Assembly (NCBI GenBank): GCA_964019135.1
Contig: OZ025253.1
Coordinates: 5,027,059-5,091,058, forward strand
From: Arenicola marina
Taxonomy: Eukaryota; Annelida; Polychaeta; Arenicolidae
DNA: 64,000 nucleotides
Direction of reading: 5' to 3'
Below the pieces are notes generated by a model. The model saw only the letters and a list, made by a program, of their open reading frames with translations. It was not told where the DNA came from and ran no database searches. The stretch's first letter is position 1. Every line of letters begins with the position of its first letter. The position numbers were made by a program, and so were the translations under genes. This document shows, piece after piece, positions 60,401 through 64,000 of the stretch.

Positions 60401-63400
60401 ATTCCCCACTACATGACTTCCCATAGCATCCGCGAAGGGGTTCCCCACTACATGGCTTACCATAGCATCCGCGAAGGGGGCCCCACTACATGGCTTCCCA
60501 TAGCATCCGCGAAGGGGTTCTCCACTACATGACTTCCCATAGCATCCGCGCAGGGGTTCACAACTACATGACTTCCCATAGCATCCGCGCAGGGGTTCCC
60601 CACTACATGACTTCCCATAGCATCCGCGAAGGGGGCCCCACTACATAGCTTCCCATAGCATCCGCGAAGGGATTCCCCACTACATGACTTCCCATAGCAT
60701 CCGCGAAGGGTTCCCCACTACATGGCTTCCCATAGCATCCGCGAAGGGGGCCCCACTACATGGCTTAACATAGCATCCGCGAAGGGGGCCCCACTACATG
60801 GCTTCCCATAGCATCCGCGAAGGGGTTCCCCACTACATGGCTTACCATAGCATCCGCGAAGGGGTTCCCCACTACATGGCTTCCCATAGCATCCGCGCAG
60901 GGGTTCCCCACTACATGACTTCCCATAGCATCCGCGCAGGGGTTCCCCACTACATGACTTCCCATAGCATCCGCGAAGGGGGCCCCACTACATAGTTTCC
61001 CATAGCATCCGCGATGGGATTCCCCACTACATGACTTCCCATAGCATCCGCGAAGGGGTTCCCCACTACATGGCTTCCCATAGCATCCGCGAAGGGGGCC
61101 CCACTACATGGCTTCCCATAGCATCCGCGCAGGGGTTCCCCACTACATGACTTCCCATAGCATCCGCGAAGGGATTCCCCACTACATGACTTCCCATAGC
61201 ATCCGCGAAGGGGTTCCCCACTACATGGCTTACCATAGCATCCGCGAAGGGGGCCCCACTACATGGCTTCCCATAGCATCCGCGAAGGGGTTCCCCACTA
61301 CATGACTTCCCATAACATCCGCGCAGGGGTTCCCCACTACATGGCTTCCCATAGCATCCGCGAAGAGGGCCCCACTACATGGCTTCCCATAGCATCCGCG
61401 CAGGGGTTCCCCACTACATGACTTCCCATAGCATCCGCGAAGGGGGCCCCACTACATGGCTTCCCATAGCATCCGCGAAGGGATTCCCCACTACATGACT
61501 TCCCATAGCATCCGCGAAGGGGTTCCCCACTACATGGCTTCCCATAGCATCCGCGAAGGGGGCCCCACTACATGGCTTCCCATAGCATCTGCGCAGGGGT
61601 TCCCCACTACATGACTTCCCATAGCATCCGCGCAGGGATTCCCCACTACATGACTTTCCATAGCATCCGCGCAGGGGTTCCCCACTACATGACTTCCCAT
61701 AGCATCTGCGAAGGAGTTCCCCACTACATGGCTTCCCATAGCATCCGCGAAGGGGGTCCCCACTACATGGCTTCCCATAGCATCTGCGAAGGGGTTCCCC
61801 ACTACATGGCTTCCCATAGCATCTCCGAAGGGGGTCCCCACTACATGGCTTCTCATAGCATCCGCGAAGGGGTTCCCCACTACAAGGCTTCCCATAGTAT
61901 CTGCGAAGGGGTTCCCCACTACATGGCTTCTCATAGCATCTGCGAAGGGGGTCCCCACTACATGGCTTCTCATAGCATCCGCGAAGGGGTTCCCCACTAC
62001 ATGGCTTCCCATAGCATCCGCGAAGGGGTTCCCCACTACATGGCTTCCCATAGCATCCGCGAAGGGGTTCCCCACTACATGGTTTTGCCATTGAGAAACC
62101 GTCGGCCGATACTGGACTTGTCTGTAGAGACGGGTTAAATTTATTTCAACCTATGCACCGAGGCGGCAGCTAAGGGGCCTGGAAGGGATAAATGGCTAGG
62201 GGCCTGGAAGGGATAAATGGCGACACGCGACACGGGCATATTTGAATAATCGACACAGAACGCCGTTCAAAATAGACAGTCGACACTGAGAATTTAGAAA
62301 AATCGACAAAAACCGCCCCCCCCCCTCCCACCCCATCCAGACACCTGTCAATACGTTATAACCGACAGTTGAGAGACGAAGGATCAGAACATGACATGTG
62401 CGCCCTAGGATGACATGCAACCTTCTAAAGTGTCGTGTATGTGATACAGATTGTCCGTAATCATCCTTGTTAACGCGGTGAATAGTATTTATGTATGTGC
62501 TATGTTACATTGTGGTGTCCTAGTGATGCTGGTGTGGTGGAAGTGAGCAAGCGCGTGTCTGCGCAAACATCAACTTTACATATACATTATGAACTCTTGT
62601 ATTATTTCCTGGCATTTGCTGGACGCATCATTGGACTTATGTACAATATATATATATGTCATCACATTTAAAAGGGCCCGAAAATTCGGCGATATCCATT
62701 TTTGTATGAAATTGTATTGACGAAGATTCATCAGCTCGGCCAAACAATGTGTCTTAAGAACATACCCTCTTATGTGTTATGTACAATAGATGTGTTGTTA
62801 TACACTACTAACCTATAGACATTATATCCATTCAACACATTTAAAACGTTTCTCAGAAAAAAAACCAATTGCTGTATATAACATTAAACGGTAACGTCCA
62901 TTGCGTTTTCGTTTTAGATCACTGATCAGCCTCACCGACTGTTCATATCGTTCTCCGCACAGCTATGGCTGTTATTTTTGATACTGCATGTTTATTCATT
63001 ACAACATTGCTCTACTATCAATTTCCCCCCACAATCTTCTCTTATTGCCTTACCTACGAAATTCTTCACATCTTCACCATCGACGTTACATAAGTCACCA
63101 CTGTCGCAGCAACTCTTGCACTTCTGCTTGGTTCCCACGCACGTGATGTCGCCCGAGGCGTCGCACTTCTTGGGGTAGCAGCCCTTGGTGTAGAGGTAAC
63201 CGCCGTTTTTGGCAGTCACAGACGTCTTGCAGGTCTCGCCAGGCGCGCACGTAATCGTCGGGCGGCCGTCGCAATCAGCCTCCGATGAGTCCTTCCTGCA
63301 GTTGTGGCACTGCAGTACTGCCAGTGCAACCATAGGCGGCCATTTGATCCATCGATATAACCATAAATTCTTACCCCATATGTTATTCACCCATCCACCC

Positions 63401-63844
63401 CCCCCCCTCCCCGCCAAAACACACACACACAGACATGGATTCCTTAAGCTAGCCTTTGCCCATTTTCCTTTTTTTTCCAAATCGTTTAATGGTTTATGAG
63501 TTTTTGTGTCAGTGGAGTAGCTACCATTGACGCAGAGTACACAGTGTATGGTCACGTATACAGGCTTAGATGGCCACGTTTTAAGGAGGATAGGCTTATT
63601 TAGTCATAAGGGCAAATGCCGCGCAACAGTTCTTACTACTTAAACCAAAACAAAAGCTGCAAATCCATCGTCTTTCGCACACGGTCGGATGCCAAACCAT
63701 GTAACGTATATTGTAGATACTTACCAACAAGTGTTTCACAGTCCGGGCCGGTGAATCCTGCCCGACACGTACAGGCGTATCCCGCGGCATTGGCCGCCGG
63801 GGTACAGGTGCCGCCATTCTGACAGGGCTTTTCCCAACAGTGGT
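45231..63844 (-). CDS. Mosaic secreted serine protease: EGF-LU-EGF-SEA-Thr/Pro-trypsin
   Basis: Eleven exons on the minus strand join with matching phases at every junction: 63844-63725, 63317-63054, 56797-56681, 55830-55727, 55161-55097, 54076-53928, 53064-52888, 51216-51107, 50505-50142, 48160-48003 and 45401-45231. The coding total is 1799 nt, entered in phase 1, so 599 residues and a stop. The order is EGF, Ly6/uPAR, EGF, SEA with a GSVI self-cleavage-type site, a TTTTPQP linker, and a trypsin domain with RIVGG activation site, TAAHC, NNDIAL and DSCQGDSGGP. Asp189 predicts cleavage after Arg/Lys. It should act outside the cell. Further 5' exons probably lie past the window. The chain was built by eye from splice consensus and domain homology; no transcript was seen. 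Confidence 0.85.
45436..45657 (-). mobile_element. tRNA-derived SINE in the last protease intron
   Basis: Homologous over its length to the SINE at 5650-5880. On the minus strand it has GGTCGGTGGTTCGAGCC-like head sequence with a perfect B-box (GGTTCGAGCCCC) and an AACC tail. Both sides carry a 13-bp duplication CATGGCAACGGTT (45423-45435 and 45658-45670). The element has the same orientation as the gene, with its tail towards the 3' splice site. Confidence 0.9.
45945..46610. repeat. 31-bp minisatellite in the last protease intron
   Basis: About 21 copies of a unit with CCCTTGGTCTGGCTAGATGG and TGAGAGGCCCG. Copies are moderately diverged. Non-coding. Confidence 0.9.
46690..47760 (-). repeat. 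28-bp minisatellite of 5' splice site copies
   Basis: About 38 copies of a 28-bp unit. In the sense of the protease gene each unit has GACTCATGGAGACGTATGT followed by CAGGTACGTGA. The real donor of exon 48160-48003 reads GACTCATGC, then CAG/GTACGTGAC, so the array repeats both the exon end and the donor. Copies are highly alike; variants include CATACG to CATATG and CATGAG to CACGAG. Confidence 0.9.
47830..48002 (-). pseudogene. Two partial copies of the end of the protease exon
   Basis: In gene sense, about 47993-47912 reads [20 protein letters not shown] then Q/GTGCGTGAC, and about 47911-47843 repeats the block up to DNQGD and then breaks. Each copy is about 70-82 bp, preceded by CCCCCAG, which could act as an acceptor. 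The conserved Cys182 is Phe in the first copy. Confidence 0.75.
48003..48160 (-). CDS. Protease exon: domain up to DSCQ
   Basis: 158 nt, phase 1 to 0. It encodes [20 protein letters not shown], then [29 protein letters not shown] and Q. The Cys168-Cys182 pair is present. Asp189 is the D of DSCQ. The donor is CAG/GTACGTGAC. Partial copies of the end of this exon lie just downstream in the intron. Confidence 0.9.
48164..50141. other. Protease intron; nothing else recognised
   Basis: No further exon with matching phase is seen. A dinucleotide and poly-C tract lies at about 50081-50108, close to the donor at 50141. Confidence 0.4.
50142..50505 (-). CDS. Protease exon: catalytic His and Asp
   Basis: 364 nt, phase 0 to 1. 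It encodes [20 protein letters not shown] (His57), [11 protein letters not shown] (Asp102) and the start of the GWGATS block. Cys136 of classical trypsins, usually just before this block, is replaced (AVASGWG). VFPVCAPC has one extra Cys. Confidence 0.9.
50580..50642. repeat. TA microsatellite
   Basis: Two TA runs at about 50590-50602 and 50624-50641 in a protease intron. Confidence 0.8.
51107..51216 (-). CDS. Protease exon: pro-peptide and activation site
   Basis: 110 nt, phase 1 to 0. It encodes [20 protein letters not shown], then [17 protein letters not shown]. Cleavage at R/IVGG would activate the zymogen. The Cys in DCGVSA probably pairs with the Cys of VFPVC in the next exon and keeps the chains linked after activation. 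Confidence 0.85.
51363..51640. repeat. 38-bp minisatellite in a protease intron
   Basis: About seven copies of a unit with GGAACCGGGCCACTGATTGG and GAACAATGACCTTGACAT. Confidence 0.85.
51641..52887. other. Protease intron; nothing recognised
   Basis: No supported exon, RNA gene or repeat family. Confidence 0.4.
52888..53064 (-). CDS. Protease exon: Thr/Pro-rich linker
   Basis: 177 nt, phase 1 to 1. After [16 protein letters not shown] it is built of TTTTPQP repeats, a mucin-like stretch expected to be heavily O-glycosylated. It separates SEA and protease domains. The DNA is a short internal minisatellite, so length may vary between alleles. Confidence 0.75.
53928..54076 (-). CDS. Protease exon: SEA domain, part 3, with GSVI site
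   Basis: 149 nt, phase 2 to 1. It encodes [13 protein letters not shown], where the GSVI corresponds to the GSVVV self-cleavage motif of SEA domains, followed by an unusually hydrophobic stretch ([20 protein letters not shown]) and [12 protein letters not shown]. The hydrophobic run is long enough that a membrane contact is worth considering, but the SEA assignment is favoured. Confidence 0.7.
54088..54215. repeat. AT-rich tandem repeat
   Basis: About four copies of a TTATTAATCAGTTATTGTAT-type unit of roughly 31 bp in the intron upstream of the third SEA exon. Confidence 0.75.
55097..55161 (-). CDS. Protease exon: SEA domain, part 2
   Basis: 65 nt, phase 0 to 2. It encodes [20 protein letters not shown] followed by I. 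The short exon is supported by exact phase fit on both sides and by the polar SEA middle strand. Confidence 0.7.
55727..55830 (-). CDS. Protease exon: SEA domain, part 1
   Basis: 104 nt, phase 1 to 0. It encodes [12 protein letters not shown], then [15 protein letters not shown], the first strand and helix of a SEA domain. SEA domains are common between the stalk and catalytic domain of membrane-bound serine proteases. Confidence 0.75.
56681..56797 (-). CDS. Protease exon: EGF domain 2
   Basis: A 117-nt phase 1-1 exon encoding [14 protein letters not shown], then [18 protein letters not shown]. Six cysteines are present. It is closely related to EGF domain 1 and probably arose by duplication of that exon. 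The donor CAG/GTGATG is weak compared with the others. Confidence 0.85.
56985..57210 (-). repeat. Dispersed GTGTCGA-rich repeat, copy 2
   Basis: The reverse complement has the same regularly spaced GTGTCG words and edge sequence as 10694-10920. A poly-C run sits at its right edge. It lies in the intron between the LU exon and EGF domain 2. Confidence 0.65.
57360..62080. repeat. 4.7-kb minisatellite with 38/39-bp units in a protease intron
   Basis: About 121 copies of a unit with ACATGGCTTCCCATAGCATC then CGCGCAGGGGTTCCCCACT. Units with GCGCAGGGGTTCCCC are 39 bp and those with GCGAAGGGGGCCCC are 38 bp. Higher-order copies are clear: an 11-unit block repeats at 426 bp (57557 and 57983), and a longer block repeats at 1314 bp (59794 and 61108). 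The mixed unit lengths break every open frame, so it is non-coding. Confidence 0.95.
62195..62345 (-). repeat. Dispersed GTGTCGA-rich repeat, copy 3 (partial)
   Basis: Shares CGACACTGAGAATTT and GCGACACG words with copy 2 and the same orientation. It follows directly on the 38/39-bp array. Confidence 0.6.
62346..63053. other. Protease intron; nothing recognised
   Basis: AT-rich with a short TA run near 62647; no exon with matching phase seen. Confidence 0.4.
63054..63317 (-). CDS. Protease exon: Ly6/uPAR (three-finger) domain
   Basis: A 264-nt phase 1-1 exon. It encodes LQCHNC at the start, ten further cysteines in LU-type spacing and the closing CCDSGDLCN signature. The LU family is a small disulfide-rich fold used for protein binding; a whole-domain symmetric exon is a typical shuffling unit. 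I chose the acceptor GGCAG at 63318-63322 over the nearer CTGCAG at about 63310 because only the former gives matching phase with the EGF exon upstream. Confidence 0.8.
63725..63844 (-). CDS. Protease exon: EGF domain 1
   Basis: This 120-nt, phase 1-1 exon encodes [12 protein letters not shown], then [18 protein letters not shown], a complete EGF domain with six cysteines. The donor is GTAAGT. The acceptor is TTGTCTGTTTCAG. Reading through the acceptor would give an ATG at 63888-63890 followed by [16 protein letters not shown], which looks like a signal peptide but is probably the translated pyrimidine tract, because the second EGF exon begins at exactly the homologous position. A true first exon here cannot be excluded. 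Confidence 0.8.
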
Positions 63845-64000
63845 CTGAAACAGACAACAACAACAACAACGCAACTAAAGTCAAAGTCATAAATGCCTTG
63901 GAGTGATCTTTCCGCCCATATTTTCGGCAATTTTGCCGTGATCGCCCTCAAAATCACTGAGGTGAATGAATAAGCAATACAGGGCAATTTTAATGATACC
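63845..64000. other. Sequence upstream of the first visible protease exon
   Basis: Holds the GTT-rich pyrimidine tract of the acceptor (or, less likely, a signal-peptide coding start at 63890). No promoter element is evident. Confidence 0.4.

Noticed and set aside
57264-62138. Many [13 protein letters not shown]-type open frames on both strands
   Set aside because: These are frames of the 38/39-bp array; mixed unit lengths break them and no start or splice context exists.
63845-63890. Signal peptide directly in front of EGF domain 1
   Set aside because: The leucine run is a GTT repeat ending in a good 3' splice site, and the second EGF exon starts at the same domain position. Kept only as a minor alternative.

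Overview
The window reads as non-coding-rich invertebrate deuterostome DNA, most like amphioxus (Branchiostoma). This is inferred from the mix of decayed non-LTR retrotransposons, tRNA-derived SINEs, small DNA transposons, multi-exon mosaic extracellular genes with phase-1 introns, frequent poly-C runs, and very abundant long minisatellites. No species marker was checked. There is no bacterial-style gene layout, no CRISPR array and no rRNA or intact tRNA gene.

Layout. 1-4.2 kb: the 5' part of a minus-strand Tx1/L1-like LINE, with ORF1 and an endonuclease-RT ORF2 that runs off the window start. 4.6-6.6 kb: a duplicated and inverted repeat block carrying a SINE. 7.7-8.8 kb: a TTAA-flanked MITE with a second, Mutator-like MITE nested inside it. 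9.6-10.9 kb: short tandem and dispersed repeats. 11.0-12.0 kb: the terminal exon of a carbohydrate sulfotransferase. 12.7-15.0 kb: a decayed LINE RT followed by an ORF1-like/IMPACT-like reading frame. 15.5-19.0 kb: another decayed EN-RT LINE. 19.2-42.7 kb: almost wholly repeats, namely two TTAA MITE copies, a TIR element, and minisatellites with units of about 41, 30, 55, 33, 34 and 25 bp; the 55-bp array alone is about 8.3 kb. 42.7-45.2 kb: nothing assigned. 45.2-63.9 kb: one minus-strand gene for a secreted mosaic serine protease, whose introns hold four minisatellites, a SINE and two dispersed repeats.

The protease is the main host gene. Eleven exons join with consistent splice phases into EGF - Ly6/uPAR - EGF - SEA - Thr/Pro linker - trypsin domain (599 residues plus stop in this window). 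The catalytic triad motifs and Asp189 are present. Its true 5' end probably lies beyond the window.

Three things stand out. First, two LINE-type ORF1 proteins carry what look like captured enzyme-family domains: NADAR/YbiA in one and IMPACT/YigZ in the other. Second, two minisatellites look like amplified functional motifs: an intronic array of about 38 copies of the 5' splice site of the protease's own penultimate exon, and an array of about 31 copies of a pol III A-box. Third, roughly a third of the window is minisatellite, with visible higher-order structure.
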